This document shows, one piece after another, positions 25,721 through 34,369 of a stretch of DNA of 64,000 bases. The notes under the pieces were generated by a model. That model had not been told where the DNA came from. It saw only the letters and a program-made list of their open reading frames with translations, and made no database searches. The stretch is from JAGRAX01 sp041391365 (GTDB lineage: Bacteria > Bdellovibrionota_G > JALEGL01 > JAGRMV01). The position numbers and the translations under genes are program-made. The stretch spans positions 372,001 through 436,000 of the forward strand of contig JAWKOC010000003.1 of NCBI GenBank assembly GCA_041391365.1. Reading direction: 5' to 3'. How positions within the stretch are numbered: the stretch's first letter is position 1; every line of letters begins with the position of its first letter.

Positions 25721-26086
25721 TTAGTCTTTGAGCGTGAGCTTTTTTTGGGCCAAATAACGGCGAATCTCACTCAAAATTTCTTCGCATCGAGACGTGTTTT
25801 GCAAAACACTCTCATTTTCCAGAACTCCTCCAAGAGTGGCCAAGTAGCCGAAGCCATAGGGTTTGGATACCAAGGACCATTGGTGAGAAATTTTTTCCAT
25901 CCCTTCAAAGTCCTTGGCCGCAAGGAGTTTCTCTAGGAAAACAAGTTCTCGAGAGCGTTGATCGATAAAATCAGGAATCAGGTGAACCAAATCAGGATGA
26001 GGCGGAGCTTCATCGTAGGTTACGGCCTTAACGTTCTTTTGTTCTGTATCCACGTCGTGGATTCTGACAGAAAACATCAAGATCAC
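25721..26086 (-). CDS. Hpt (histidine phosphotransfer) domain protein
   Basis: A 121-aa protein that is almost entirely an Hpt four-helix bundle. It shows HPDLVHLIPDFIDQRSREL, then the probable phosphorylation site KISHQWSLVSKPYGFGYL (His in ISHQW), then LGGVLENE, following the usual 'laH.lkGsa..yGf..L' pattern with a weaker glycine motif. It would relay phosphate between a kinase and a response regulator. It is convergent with DUF2911 and divergent from the ethylene-receptor-like sensor and its kinase 130 bp away, so a phosphorelay with them is plausible but unproven. Confidence 0.7.
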   Translation of the reverse strand: MILMFSVRIHDVDTEQKNVKAVTYDEAPPHPDLVHLIPDFIDQRSRELVFLEKLLAAKDFEGMEKISHQWSLVSKPYGFGYLATLGGVLENESVLQNTSRCEEILSEIRRYLAQKKLTLKD

Positions 26087-26219
26087 AAACCATTATTTTC
26101 ATGCATGCCGATGCAACAGAAACTAGACGAAACCGGAACATTTGCTACAATTTTCCCAACAAAAAGAGTCGTTGTAGCCGGTTTTTGCAGATTTCGTACT
26201 TTATCCTTGGACTGCAAAA

Positions 26220-26789
26220 ATGAACAACATCATATCTACATTTTCTACATTGTTTGATTCCACAACCTTTATGCCGCATGGCCATTGTTATTATTGGAAG
26301 CCAGGATTGGTCTGGCTGCATGTCCTTTCCGATCTGGTGATTGCAGTCTCGTACTTCATGATCCCGTTGATTTTGGTGTATTTCATTCTCAAGAAAAAAA
26401 CTCTTCCTTTCTATCGTGTTTTCTACATGTTTGGATTGTTCATTCTTTGTTGTGGGACCACACATGTGATGCAAATCTGGACCTTGTGGCATCCCACCTA
26501 TTGGCTATCTGGAACCATCAAAGCCATCACGGCGCTGGTGTCCATCGCCACGGCCATCATTTTGATCCCTTTGATTCCACGTGTGATGAGTACCACGACA
26601 CCGGAAGAAATTGTGCGATTGAACGAAAAGCTCATGGACGAAATTGAAAAAAGGAAAGAAACCGAAAAAAAACTTGCCCATCGGGCCAGAGAGTTAGAGA
26701 GGATGAACAAAATCATGGTGGATCGAGAACTCAAAATGGCCGAACTCAAAAAAGAATTGGAAAACCTTTCATCATCCAACCCATCCTGA
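26220..26789 (+). CDS. Ethylene-receptor-like (ETR1-type) membrane sensor without kinase domain
   Basis: A 189-aa protein. Three membrane helices at about residues 30-125 align with the ETR1 ethylene-binding domain: LHVLSDLVIAVSYFMIP (Asp25/Tyr32/Pro36 equivalents), then PFYRVFYMFGLF, then ILCCGTTHVMQIWTLW with the Cys-x3-His pair equivalent to Cys65/His69 that holds Cu(I) in plant and Synechocystis receptors. The remaining 65 residues are a charged coiled coil (EEIVRLNEKLMDEIEKRKE). The histidine kinase follows as a separate gene 4 bp downstream. Related domains occur in many bacterial kinases. The ligand here is unproven. Confidence 0.82.
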   Translation: MNNIISTFSTLFDSTTFMPHGHCYYWKPGLVWLHVLSDLVIAVSYFMIPLILVYFILKKKTLPFYRVFYMFGLFILCCGTTHVMQIWTLWHPTYWLSGTIKAITALVSIATAIILIPLIPRVMSTTTPEEIVRLNEKLMDEIEKRKETEKKLAHRARELERMNKIMVDRELKMAELKKELENLSSSNPS

Positions 26790-26793
26790 TGGC

Positions 26794-28014
26794 ATGAATT
26801 TCACCCGCTTTCAAAAAATCAATTGGATGCATATATGTTTGGTGGCTGCGACATTTTTGACCATTGATGTTGTGTCAACGGTTCCGGGATTTCCTTCCTC
26901 TTACTATTCCCTGTTTTTGCTTTTGGCTCTTTGGATGAAGGCGCCCAAAAAAAACCTTTTTCCCATTGCCACAGGATCATCTGTTTGCATTCTTCTGGGA
27001 CTACTGACCACTGACCATGACTCTCTTATGATGTCAGAGTGGATTCGAAGAAGCATCAGTTTGACAACGGTTTGGATCAGTTATTTTTTGATCTCCATAT
27101 ATCTATACCAACAAGAGATGATGCACATGCTGAATCAAAAAAAAGAACGAGAAAGACTTCAATTTGAAATCGACGATTTGACAAGGTCCAACCGTGCATT
27201 TCTGAATTTGGCAGAGGACATGGCGTCTGAAATCGAACAGAGAAAAAAAATGCAAGAAAAGCTTTTGCGATCCAAAGAAGAATTGGAATTGGCCAACAAA
27301 GAATTGGATCGATTTGCTTCGGTTGCATCTCATGACTTGCAAGAACCCATCAGGCACATCATGATTTTGAGCGACATGCTTGTGGAGGAGATGCAAGATG
27401 GCATCTCACAAGAACAGCGAGAAGATTTGAAGATGATTCATGAATATTCCCAAAAAATGAAACAACTTGTGACAGATCTTTTGACTTTTTCAAAATACAA
27501 AAAGCCTTATGCTTTATACTCTGAGACGTCTCTCAATCATTGTGTAAAGTCAGCCATGGATGTTTTGAAATTGAAAATCAAAGAAACCCAAGCGAAGATA
27601 GTTGTTCAAGATCTTCCCATTGTGAATTGTGATCAACGTATGGTTACACAACTGTTTCAAAATTTGATTGCCAATGCTTTGAAATTTGTTGATCAAAAGC
27701 CTCCGCAAATTCATATATTTATCAAACAGGAAAAAAATATGAATGTGTTTCATGTTCAGGACAATGGGATTGGAATCAGAAAAGAAGACCAGGAAAAAAT
27801 TTTCGGAACTTTCAAAAGACTTCATCAAGAAAAGGAATATGAAGGAACAGGAATAGGCTTGAGCATCTGTGAAAAAGCGGTTCGATTGCATGGAGGAAAA
27901 ATTTGGGTTGAATCCGATGGTCCTTCTCGTGGCACCACCATCAAATTCACTCTTCCCAACGCATTCTTACCTATACCCGAAGCAGACACCATTCGAGAAG
28001 ATTTGCATGCGTGA
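26794..28014 (+). CDS. Membrane sensor histidine kinase, partner of the ethylene-receptor-like protein
   Basis: A 406-aa protein. About four N-terminal membrane helices (residues 10-110) and a coiled coil precede HisKA with phospho-acceptor His in FASVASHDLQEPIRHI. HATPase_c motifs follow: N box LFQNLIANALKF, G1 VQDNGIGI, F box and G2 GTGIGLSICEKAVRLHGG. The DLQEP form of the H box belongs to the phytochrome/bacteriophytochrome-like kinase group. It is in an operon with the preceding sensor (stop-to-start 4 bp) and may form a mixed receptor complex. No response regulator is adjacent, but an Hpt gene is. Confidence 0.92.
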   Translation: MNFTRFQKINWMHICLVAATFLTIDVVSTVPGFPSSYYSLFLLLALWMKAPKKNLFPIATGSSVCILLGLLTTDHDSLMMSEWIRRSISLTTVWISYFLISIYLYQQEMMHMLNQKKERERLQFEIDDLTRSNRAFLNLAEDMASEIEQRKKMQEKLLRSKEELELANKELDRFASVASHDLQEPIRHIMILSDMLVEEMQDGISQEQREDLKMIHEYSQKMKQLVTDLLTFSKYKKPYALYSETSLNHCVKSAMDVLKLKIKETQAKIVVQDLPIVNCDQRMVTQLFQNLIANALKFVDQKPPQIHIFIKQEKNMNVFHVQDNGIGIRKEDQEKIFGTFKRLHQEKEYEGTGIGLSICEKAVRLHGGKIWVESDGPSRGTTIKFTLPNAFLPIPEADTIREDLHA

Positions 28015-28037
28015 GAAAAAATTACCCCATAAGGTGA

Positions 28038-28409
28038 TCAAGATATTTTGGGCGCCCATGAGCTGCACCAGGCATTTCCAGGAACATTGTAGTTTTGAAA
28101 CAAAGAGCATTGTCCGTAGTTGCCTTGTCCAGAAAGTGCATAAAACTGACAATTGTTGCAGTATTGTCCTTTCCCTGGGATCGATCCGCGATCTTTTCTC
28201 CATTCTGGGGAGACAGAATCCGCATCCATCGAAAAATGCAACGTGGACACCAGAGGGTGATCCAAGGGCAAAGAATTTGGGATTGATTCAGAGGTGGAGG
28301 TTTTTTTGTTTGATGGAGAGCAGGCAGACAACGCACTCAATGCAGCGAATATCCCAGTGTTGGCGCATAATTGTTGCAAAAAATATCTTCGACTCACAGG
28401 GTGCTTCAT
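28038..28409 (-). CDS. High-potential iron-sulfur protein (HiPIP), TAT-exported
   Basis: A 123-aa protein. The N-terminus SRRYFLQQL is a twin-arginine signal, followed by a hydrophobic stretch ending in LSACS, so it may be a TAT lipoprotein with Cys30. The C-terminal half has the HiPIP cluster pattern YCNNCQFY...YGQCSLF...GNAWCSSW (C-x2-C, C, C). HiPIPs carry electrons in the periplasm to terminal oxidases or reaction centres. Its redox partner is not in the window. It lies convergently after the sensor kinase and divergently from the next kinase. Confidence 0.9.
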   Translation of the reverse strand: MKHPVSRRYFLQQLCANTGIFAALSALSACSPSNKKTSTSESIPNSLPLDHPLVSTLHFSMDADSVSPEWRKDRGSIPGKGQYCNNCQFYALSGQGNYGQCSLFQNYNVPGNAWCSSWAPKIS

Positions 28410-28546
28410 ACGAGAAAGATATGATTTCTGCCATGGTTTGTAAAGTGAAGTCTCTGCTTTGTTTCAACCATCTATACTGTATAATGGTGGGCTCTCTCAG
28501 TTGTTCGTTTCAACATTTCTACATTCGAAGGTCTTGATAGATAGCT

Positions 28547-30742
28547 ATGAAGATACGCGTCAAAATTTTGCTGTTCTTGGTGTTGGTGACCATTGTTGGG
28601 CTGATAGCGCTTGGATTTTTGTCTTATTCCTATGGAAAAAGGCAGCTGGTTCAGGTTCGAGGCCAGGAACTTCTTGCGCTTGCTCAAGAACGAAAAATGG
28701 ACCTACTTCAGGGAATGTCTTCGTGGAGAGAAAAAATGTCTCTTCTGTCCACTCGATTTGATTTTGGTCATCATCTTGCCCATTATCTCACAACCCATAG
28801 CAAAGAAGACAAACAAGCGATTCAGGAAAGTTTGGATTTGGCCATTGATCAAGCCAAAAAAATCAAACAAATTTGGCTGTGTGATCTTCATCACAAAGTC
28901 ATCACGAGTTCAACCAGCAGTTCAGAAAAACCATCTGTTTGTGTAAGCAAACCCGTGGGAAGATTTTCACAAACCACCCTAGAAGATATTTGGTACGTAG
29001 ATTCACTCAAAGAGCTACGCGTCTTGATGGTTGGTCCACTGTATTCCAACCAAGAAGTTGTGGGGTCTGTACATGTTATTTTTGATGCACAAAAGTTTTT
29101 GGATGTTGTCCACAATTACAACGGTTTGGGGAAAACAGGAGAGACCCTGTTTGCAAGAAAAGACAAAGATGGGAATGCACAGTTTTTGACCCCCTTACGA
29201 TACAATGCCAATCCAACCTTAAGTTTTGTCATCGATAAAGAACGAAAAAATGTTCCCATCATTCAAGCTTTGTTGCGCAATGAGAGATTTTTTACCGATG
29301 AGGCCGTGGTGGACTATCGTGGAGTTCCTGTTCTTGCAGCAACGAGTTATGTTCCAGAACTGGATTGGGGAGTCGTAGCAAAAATTGATCGTAAAGATGC
29401 TCTTGCACCGGCCCGCGATCTTTTGATTCAGAACATTTATTTTGGATTGATTGTTTTTGCGGTGATCACGTTGATTGCATGGCAGTTGAGTTTGGCGTTG
29501 ACGATGCCCATTCGAACGCTCATTCATGCTGCACAGAAAGTGAGAAAAGGAGATACGGGGACTCGAATCAAGCTAAAAAACAAAGACGAATTTTATTATC
29601 TTGGTGAAACCTTCAATGAAATGCTTACGGCTTTGGAAAAAAGAGAAGAAAACTTTCGCTCGGCCATGGAATATTCCTCGATAGGAATAGCGTTGGTGTC
29701 TCCAGAAGGAAAGTGGCTTCAGGTCAATCCTGCCTTGACCAAAATGTTTGGGTATTCCAAGGAAGAATTCCTTGTCATGGATTTTCAGACCATCACGCAC
29801 AAAGAAGATCTTGAACGAGACATCGAACAGGTTCAAAAAATGCTTCGTGGGGAAGAAAAAACTTATCACATCGAAAAACGATATCTTCACAAGAATGGAG
29901 GCATCATTCACGGACTGCTGAGTGTATCCTTGGTTCGTGATGTGTTTCAAAAGCCCAAGTACTTTATTTCTCAAATTCAGGATATCACGCAAAAAAAACT
30001 TATTGAGCGTGAAAAGGAGCAATTGATCGAATCCCTTTCCATCTCCAATCAACAGTTGGAACGATTTGCTTACATTTCTTCGCATGATCTTCAAGAACCT
30101 CTTCGAGCCATTCGTATTTTCTCACAAATGTTGGAAGAGCATTTGCAGGCAACCTCCAAAACGGATGAAGAAGCCGCTGAATATCTCAAAGTGATCATTG
30201 ACAACGCAGCCCTTTCCCAGAATTTGATCACAGATATTTTGATGTATTCCCGAATCAAAAATACAAAAGAAGAATATCAGCTTCTCAATCTTCATGAAAT
30301 TGTAAAATCAGTGATTAAAAATCTTCAAAACAGCTACCCCAAAATTCAAGATTGGGTAACCTGTGGGCCTCTTCCAGCCATCAAAGGGAACGAAACGCAG
30401 TTCTATCAACTTTTCCAAAATCTCATCAGCAATGGTCTCAAATATCAAAAAAGTCCTGACCAGGCCCACGTTCATATCGGTGTAAAAGAGGATCAAGACA
30501 AATGGGTTTTTTCCGTTCAAGACAATGGAATTGGGATCGAACCCAAACACCAAAAAAAGATTTTTGATATCTTCCAAAGGCTTCACACCAAAGAAGAATA
30601 CATGGGAACGGGAGTTGGACTTTCCATCTGCAAAAAGGTGGTGGAGATTTATGGGGGGCACATCTGGGTCGATTCTGAAAAAGGAAAAGGAACCACATTC
30701 TATTTCACGATCCCCAAATTTCATGAGGAGCCTGTATCATAG
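28547..30742 (+). CDS. Cache-HAMP-PAS sensor histidine kinase
   Basis: A 731-aa protein. TM1 is at about residues 7-27 and is followed by a periplasmic dCache-like sensor of about 270 residues (VRVLMVGPLYSN..., ...VPVLAATSYVPELDWGVVAKID). TM2 (FGLIVFAVITLIAWQL) follows, then HAMP (MPIRTLIHAAQKVRKGD), a PAS domain (SSIGIALVSPEGKWLQVNPAL...) with PAC, HisKA with FAYISSHDLQEPLRAI, and HATPase_c with N box LFQNLISNGLKY, DNGIGIEP and GTGVGLSICKKV. It shares the DLQEP kinase core type with the kinase upstream, suggesting common descent. A TATAAT lies about 65 bp before the start. The signal and partner regulator are unknown. Confidence 0.92.
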   Translation: MKIRVKILLFLVLVTIVGLIALGFLSYSYGKRQLVQVRGQELLALAQERKMDLLQGMSSWREKMSLLSTRFDFGHHLAHYLTTHSKEDKQAIQESLDLAIDQAKKIKQIWLCDLHHKVITSSTSSSEKPSVCVSKPVGRFSQTTLEDIWYVDSLKELRVLMVGPLYSNQEVVGSVHVIFDAQKFLDVVHNYNGLGKTGETLFARKDKDGNAQFLTPLRYNANPTLSFVIDKERKNVPIIQALLRNERFFTDEAVVDYRGVPVLAATSYVPELDWGVVAKIDRKDALAPARDLLIQNIYFGLIVFAVITLIAWQLSLALTMPIRTLIHAAQKVRKGDTGTRIKLKNKDEFYYLGETFNEMLTALEKREENFRSAMEYSSIGIALVSPEGKWLQVNPALTKMFGYSKEEFLVMDFQTITHKEDLERDIEQVQKMLRGEEKTYHIEKRYLHKNGGIIHGLLSVSLVRDVFQKPKYFISQIQDITQKKLIEREKEQLIESLSISNQQLERFAYISSHDLQEPLRAIRIFSQMLEEHLQATSKTDEEAAEYLKVIIDNAALSQNLITDILMYSRIKNTKEEYQLLNLHEIVKSVIKNLQNSYPKIQDWVTCGPLPAIKGNETQFYQLFQNLISNGLKYQKSPDQAHVHIGVKEDQDKWVFSVQDNGIGIEPKHQKKIFDIFQRLHTKEEYMGTGVGLSICKKVVEIYGGHIWVDSEKGKGTTFYFTIPKFHEEPVS

Positions 30743-30752
30743 GTAAAACCGA

Positions 30753-30781
30753 TTGATTTTTTTAAAAATCATAGTTAATGA
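30753..30781 (+). promoter_or_regulatory. Putative oxyR promoter adjacent to the start codon
   Basis: TTGATT (30753-30758), 17 bp and TAATGA (30776-30781) sit 7 bp before the oxyR ATG at 30789, with no SD. An AT-only inverted repeat TGATTTTT/AAAAATCA lies inside the spacer region. Confidence 0.4.
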
Positions 30782-30788
30782 TTGATGC

Positions 30789-31736
30789 ATGCTTAGCATC
30801 GATCAACTCAGATACATTGTAGCTCTGGCCCAAAAAAAGCATTTTGGCCAAGCTGCAAGAGAATGTCATATCTCGCAGCCCTCGCTTTCGGCTCAGATTC
30901 AAAAAGCCGAAGAGCAGTTGGGAACCATCATTTTCGATCGTTCGAAAAAGCCCATCTTGCTGACCGATGCAGGGGTCGCCATAGTAGATCAAGCCCGCAA
31001 AGTACTCAAGGAACATGCAGCCCTTCAAAAAATTGCGGATACACGCAATTCTCATCCCAAGGGGGAGTTTCATTTGGGGATCATTCCAACCCTTTCACCT
31101 TATGTGGTACCTCTTTTTTTGGAAAGCTTTGCCACCGCATATCCTGACGTTCAATTGAGAATCAACGAATACAAAACCGAAGATATTGTCCGACTTCTTG
31201 TGGATGATCGATTGGATGCAGGACTTCTGGTAACGCCTTTGGAGGATGATCGACTCATTGAAAAACATTTGTTTTTCGAACCTTTTTTCGTCTATGCTTC
31301 AGACCACCATCCCCTGACCAAAAAAAAGCAGGTACTGGAAAGCGAGTTGACGACCGATGATCTTTGGCTTTTGGAGGAGGGACATTGTTTTCGAAGCCAA
31401 GTGCTGCGCATTTGTTCTCTGGACAAGACCCAATCTGTGTTTTCCAATGTTCAATTTGAGGGGGGTAGTTTGGAAACCTTGAGAAAAATGGTGCTCCAAA
31501 GTCGAGGGTATACGCTTCTCCCAAAGCTTGCGACCTATGAAATTGGCAAGGCCGAAGCCAAAAAGCATCTGCGTTCATTTCGAAAACCCGTTCCTACTCG
31601 AGAGGTAAGTTTGGTGTACAGCCGCAGTTTTCTCAAGGAAGTCATCATGAAAGCTCTGGAGCAAAGCATTGTAGAAGGCTTGCCTCCGGAGATTCGCTCG
31701 CTAAAAAAGCAAGATCATCAAATCATCGACATCTAA
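30789..31736 (+). CDS. oxyR: Hydrogen peroxide-sensing LysR-type regulator OxyR
   Basis: A 315-aa LysR-family activator. The N-terminal winged helix contains LAQKKHFGQAARECHISQPS. The redox site GHCFRSQVLRICS puts Cys200 and Cys209 at the spacing of E. coli OxyR Cys199/Cys208, the peroxide-formed disulfide. It is transcribed in the same direction as ahpC and ahpF. Two tetrad sites matching OxyR boxes lie in the 239 bp before ahpC, so it very probably controls that operon. Autoregulation is possible but no full site is seen upstream of oxyR. Confidence 0.95.
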   Translation: MLSIDQLRYIVALAQKKHFGQAARECHISQPSLSAQIQKAEEQLGTIIFDRSKKPILLTDAGVAIVDQARKVLKEHAALQKIADTRNSHPKGEFHLGIIPTLSPYVVPLFLESFATAYPDVQLRINEYKTEDIVRLLVDDRLDAGLLVTPLEDDRLIEKHLFFEPFFVYASDHHPLTKKKQVLESELTTDDLWLLEEGHCFRSQVLRICSLDKTQSVFSNVQFEGGSLETLRKMVLQSRGYTLLPKLATYEIGKAEAKKHLRSFRKPVPTREVSLVYSRSFLKEVIMKALEQSIVEGLPPEIRSLKKQDHQIIDI

Positions 31737-31760
31737 CCTTGTTGGGATGAGCTTTTGTTC

Positions 31761-31796
31761 ATAGTTTTTTCCTATCGAATCATAGAAAATCGATAT
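31761..31796 (+). promoter_or_regulatory. Distal OxyR-type tetrad site
   Basis: ATAG-N7-CTAT-N6-ATAG-N7-ATAT at 31761-31796. The published E. coli consensus has four ATAG-type elements at about 10-bp steps with N7 in the centre. Here the centre is N6. It lies about 110 bp upstream of the proximal copy. Confidence 0.65.
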
Positions 31797-31871
31797 TTTT
31801 ATTCTCGGATGCGTTGGGGGATGATGGAAACCATGGAAACGTACTCTTTTGGGATGGACCCCAGAATCAAC

Positions 31872-31907
31872 ATAGGAAAAACCTATGAAGAAATAGAAAA
31901 ATAATAT
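31872..31907 (+). promoter_or_regulatory. Proximal OxyR-type tetrad site of ahpC
   Basis: ATAG-N7-CTAT-N6-ATAG-N7-ATAT at 31872-31907, with the same spacing as the distal copy. It ends exactly one base before the ahpC -35 element, the position from which OxyR contacts RNA polymerase. Confidence 0.75.
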
Positions 31908-31936
31908 TTTTCAAATAAAAATCGAAGGTTTATATA
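31908..31936 (+). promoter_or_regulatory. ahpC promoter
   Basis: TTTTCA (31908-31913), 17 bp and TATATA (31931-31936), with a weak -35 as expected for an activator-dependent promoter. The leader to the ahpC start is about 33 nt and contains AAAGGA. Confidence 0.6.
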
Positions 31937-31975
31937 TAGGCACGAAATCCATCAATGAAGAAAGGAATGGAAAAC

Positions 31976-32542
31976 ATGGAAACATTGATCAACCAAAAAT
32001 TGCCCGAGTTCAAAGCTCAGGCTTATCACAACAACGCATTCAAAGAGTTCAGCGACAAAGACCTCGCTGGAAAATGGTCTGTGTTGTTTTTTTATCCAGC
32101 AGATTTTACGTTTGTTTGCCCCACCGAATTGGGGGACATGGCTGACAAATACGAAGAATTCAAAACCATGGGTGTGGAAGTGTATTCGGTGAGTACCGAT
32201 ACTCATTTCACACACAAAGCATGGCACGATGCTTCGGAAACCATCAAAAAAATCAAATTCCCCATGTTGGCAGATCCCACGGGAAATTTGTCCCGAGCCT
32301 TCGGTGTCTACATCGAAAAAGCAGGATTGGCCTATCGTGGAACGTTTTTGATCAATCCAGAAGGTCAAATCAAATTGGCTGAAGTCAACGACAACGGCAT
32401 TGGAAGAAATGCAGATGAATTGATACGAAAAGTCAAAGCGGCTCAGTTCATTGCAAAAAATCCAGACGAAGTTTGCCCCGCCAAATGGCAGCCCGGAGCA
32501 AAAACGCTCAAACCAGGCTTGGATTTGGTAGGAAAAATCTAG
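31976..32542 (+). CDS. ahpC: Alkyl hydroperoxide reductase subunit C (2-Cys peroxiredoxin)
   Basis: A 188-aa typical 2-Cys peroxiredoxin reducing H2O2 and organic peroxides. Peroxidatic Cys48 is in YPADFTFVCPTEL and the resolving cysteine in DEVCPAKWQPG near residue 167. Length and N-terminus match E. coli AhpC (187 aa) when ATG 31976 is used. It has AAAGGA nine bases upstream. Two earlier in-frame ATGs (31955, 31967) are poorer. Reduced by the AhpF encoded downstream, and preceded by OxyR sites. Confidence 0.96.
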   Translation: METLINQKLPEFKAQAYHNNAFKEFSDKDLAGKWSVLFFYPADFTFVCPTELGDMADKYEEFKTMGVEVYSVSTDTHFTHKAWHDASETIKKIKFPMLADPTGNLSRAFGVYIEKAGLAYRGTFLINPEGQIKLAEVNDNGIGRNADELIRKVKAAQFIAKNPDEVCPAKWQPGAKTLKPGLDLVGKI

Positions 32543-32555
32543 TCCAACTATTTTT

Positions 32556-32595
32556 CGTCAGGCAGGGGGAAATCCTATTTTCCCCCTGCCTGACG
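32556..32595 (+). repeat. ahpC-ahpF intercistronic hairpin (17-bp perfect stem)
   Basis: Arms 32556-32572 and 32579-32595 are exact reverse complements (core GGCAGGGGGAAA / TTTCCCCCTGCC) with a 6-nt loop. No T-run follows, so it is not a standard terminator. It lies 13 bp after the ahpC stop and just before the ahpF SD. It could protect the ahpC mRNA 3' end or lower ahpF output. Confidence 0.9.
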
Positions 32596-32608
32596 GATGG
32601 AGGATGAC

Positions 32609-34162
32609 ATGCTTGATCAAGACATCAAATCACAATTGCATACGGTTTTTGCCCAACTTGAAAACCAAGTTGTGTTGGAAGTCTTGCAATCTGATCATCC
32701 CAAGCAGGTCGAACTCCTAGAGTTATTGGAAGGTGTAATGCAAACCTCTCAACACATTGTCATTGAAAAAAGCACTACATCCAGTCCCTATCCTCACACC
32801 AACATCAAAACCAAGGGAAATGCTAACGGAGTTTCTTTTTCAGGAATTCCATCGGGCCACGAATTCAGCTCTCTCATCTTGGCCATTTTGCATGCCGATG
32901 GAAAAGGCAAACTTCCCGATGCATTCATGCTCGATCGAATCAAAAACCTCAAAGGTCCGATTGTTCTTCGAACCATTGTTTCTCTTTCCTGTGAAAATTG
33001 TCCCGATGTGGTTCAAAACTTGAATTTGATGGCCACGATTCACCCCGATTTTTCTCATGAAATGATCGATGGTGAATTCATTCCCGACGAAATCGAGGAA
33101 CTCTCCATCCAAGGCGTTCCTGCGGTGCTTCGAGAAAAAAAGCTTCTGCGCTCAGGAAAAGCTTCTTTGGTGGATTTGATCGAGAGTCTGGAAAAGGAAT
33201 TTGGTCAACAAGACAGTGAGCAGTCTAGCGCACCCAAAGATTTTGGAGTTTACAAAGTGGTTGTGATCGGCGGCGGACCTGCAGGTGTTTCAGCTGCCAT
33301 TTATTCTGCGCGAAAAGGGCTCAAAACTTTGGTCATCACCGATCGAATGGGTGGACAATTGCAAGACACCAAGGGCATCGAAAATTTGATCTCGATCCCC
33401 TACACCGAGGGTCCACAACTCTCTGCCAATTTGGCCAAACACATGCAGGAATATGACATTGAAGTTCTTGAGCATCGAAAAGTAGAATCCATTGAATCTC
33501 ATGAAAAAAATCGAAAAACGATTCGCTTAAATACGGGAGAAACTTTGGAAGCTGCTTCGGTGATCATTGCGACCGGAGCCAAATGGAGAGAGCTCAACAT
33601 CCCTGGAGAAAAGCAGTATCTAGGAAAAGGCGTTGCATTTTGTCCGCACTGCGATGGTCCTTTTTACAAAGGCAAGGACATTGCTGTCATTGGTGGCGGA
33701 AATTCAGGTGTGGAAGCTGCAATTGATTTGGCTGGGATCGTCAAATCGGTTTGCTTGATTGAATTTGCACCTGAACTCAAAGCTGACCAAGTCCTGGTCA
33801 ACAAATTGAAATCTCTTCCCAATGTTCAGATCATCACCAACGCTCGAACCTCACAGGTTGTGGGCAACGGCGAAAAAGTTGTGGCCTTGGAATACGAAGA
33901 TCGAGCAAGCCAAGAAATCAAAACTCTATCTCTTGATGGTGTGTTTGTTCAAATCGGTCTCATTCCCAACTCGGCGTTTCTCAAAGGTTTGGTGGAAACC
34001 AGTCCCTATGGAGAAATTCTTGTCGATGGAAAATGCAAAACCAATGTGGAAGGTATTTTTGCAGCGGGAGATGTGACCAACGTCCCCTACAAACAAATCA
34101 TCGTATCCATGGGAGAAGGTGCCAAAGCAGCCCTCGCCGCCTTCGAAGCTCAGATGCTCTAA
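32609..34162 (+). CDS. ahpF: Alkyl hydroperoxide reductase subunit F
   Basis: A 517-aa flavoprotein disulfide reductase feeding AhpC. The N-terminal double thioredoxin-like domain contains SLSCENCPDV (CxxC). The thioredoxin-reductase-like part begins VVVIGGGPAGVSAAIYSARK, has the catalytic FCPHCDGPF, the NADH-binding IAVIGGGNSGVEAAIDLAG and the C-terminal FAD motif GIFAAGDVTNVPYKQI. ATG 32609 is chosen because GGAGG lies 6 bp upstream. An earlier ATG (32597) falls within that SD. In operon with ahpC. Confidence 0.95.
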   Translation: MLDQDIKSQLHTVFAQLENQVVLEVLQSDHPKQVELLELLEGVMQTSQHIVIEKSTTSSPYPHTNIKTKGNANGVSFSGIPSGHEFSSLILAILHADGKGKLPDAFMLDRIKNLKGPIVLRTIVSLSCENCPDVVQNLNLMATIHPDFSHEMIDGEFIPDEIEELSIQGVPAVLREKKLLRSGKASLVDLIESLEKEFGQQDSEQSSAPKDFGVYKVVVIGGGPAGVSAAIYSARKGLKTLVITDRMGGQLQDTKGIENLISIPYTEGPQLSANLAKHMQEYDIEVLEHRKVESIESHEKNRKTIRLNTGETLEAASVIIATGAKWRELNIPGEKQYLGKGVAFCPHCDGPFYKGKDIAVIGGGNSGVEAAIDLAGIVKSVCLIEFAPELKADQVLVNKLKSLPNVQIITNARTSQVVGNGEKVVALEYEDRASQEIKTLSLDGVFVQIGLIPNSAFLKGLVETSPYGEILVDGKCKTNVEGIFAAGDVTNVPYKQIIVSMGEGAKAALAAFEAQML

Positions 34163-34369
34163 ATGTGCTGTTGAGCGACTACTTAATTTCTTCGCTGGTC
34201 CTCATCGGCCATGATCATGTAAAACTCGGGACCCTCATTTGACCGGATCAATGCCAATTTGAAACAGCAACTCTCTCCCAGCTTGGGCATGTTTTGTAGG
34301 CTATTTTTGGAGCTGCTTCGGTAGAACCGTGAGAATAAATATAAATAATATTAAAAGGTTAACATAATT

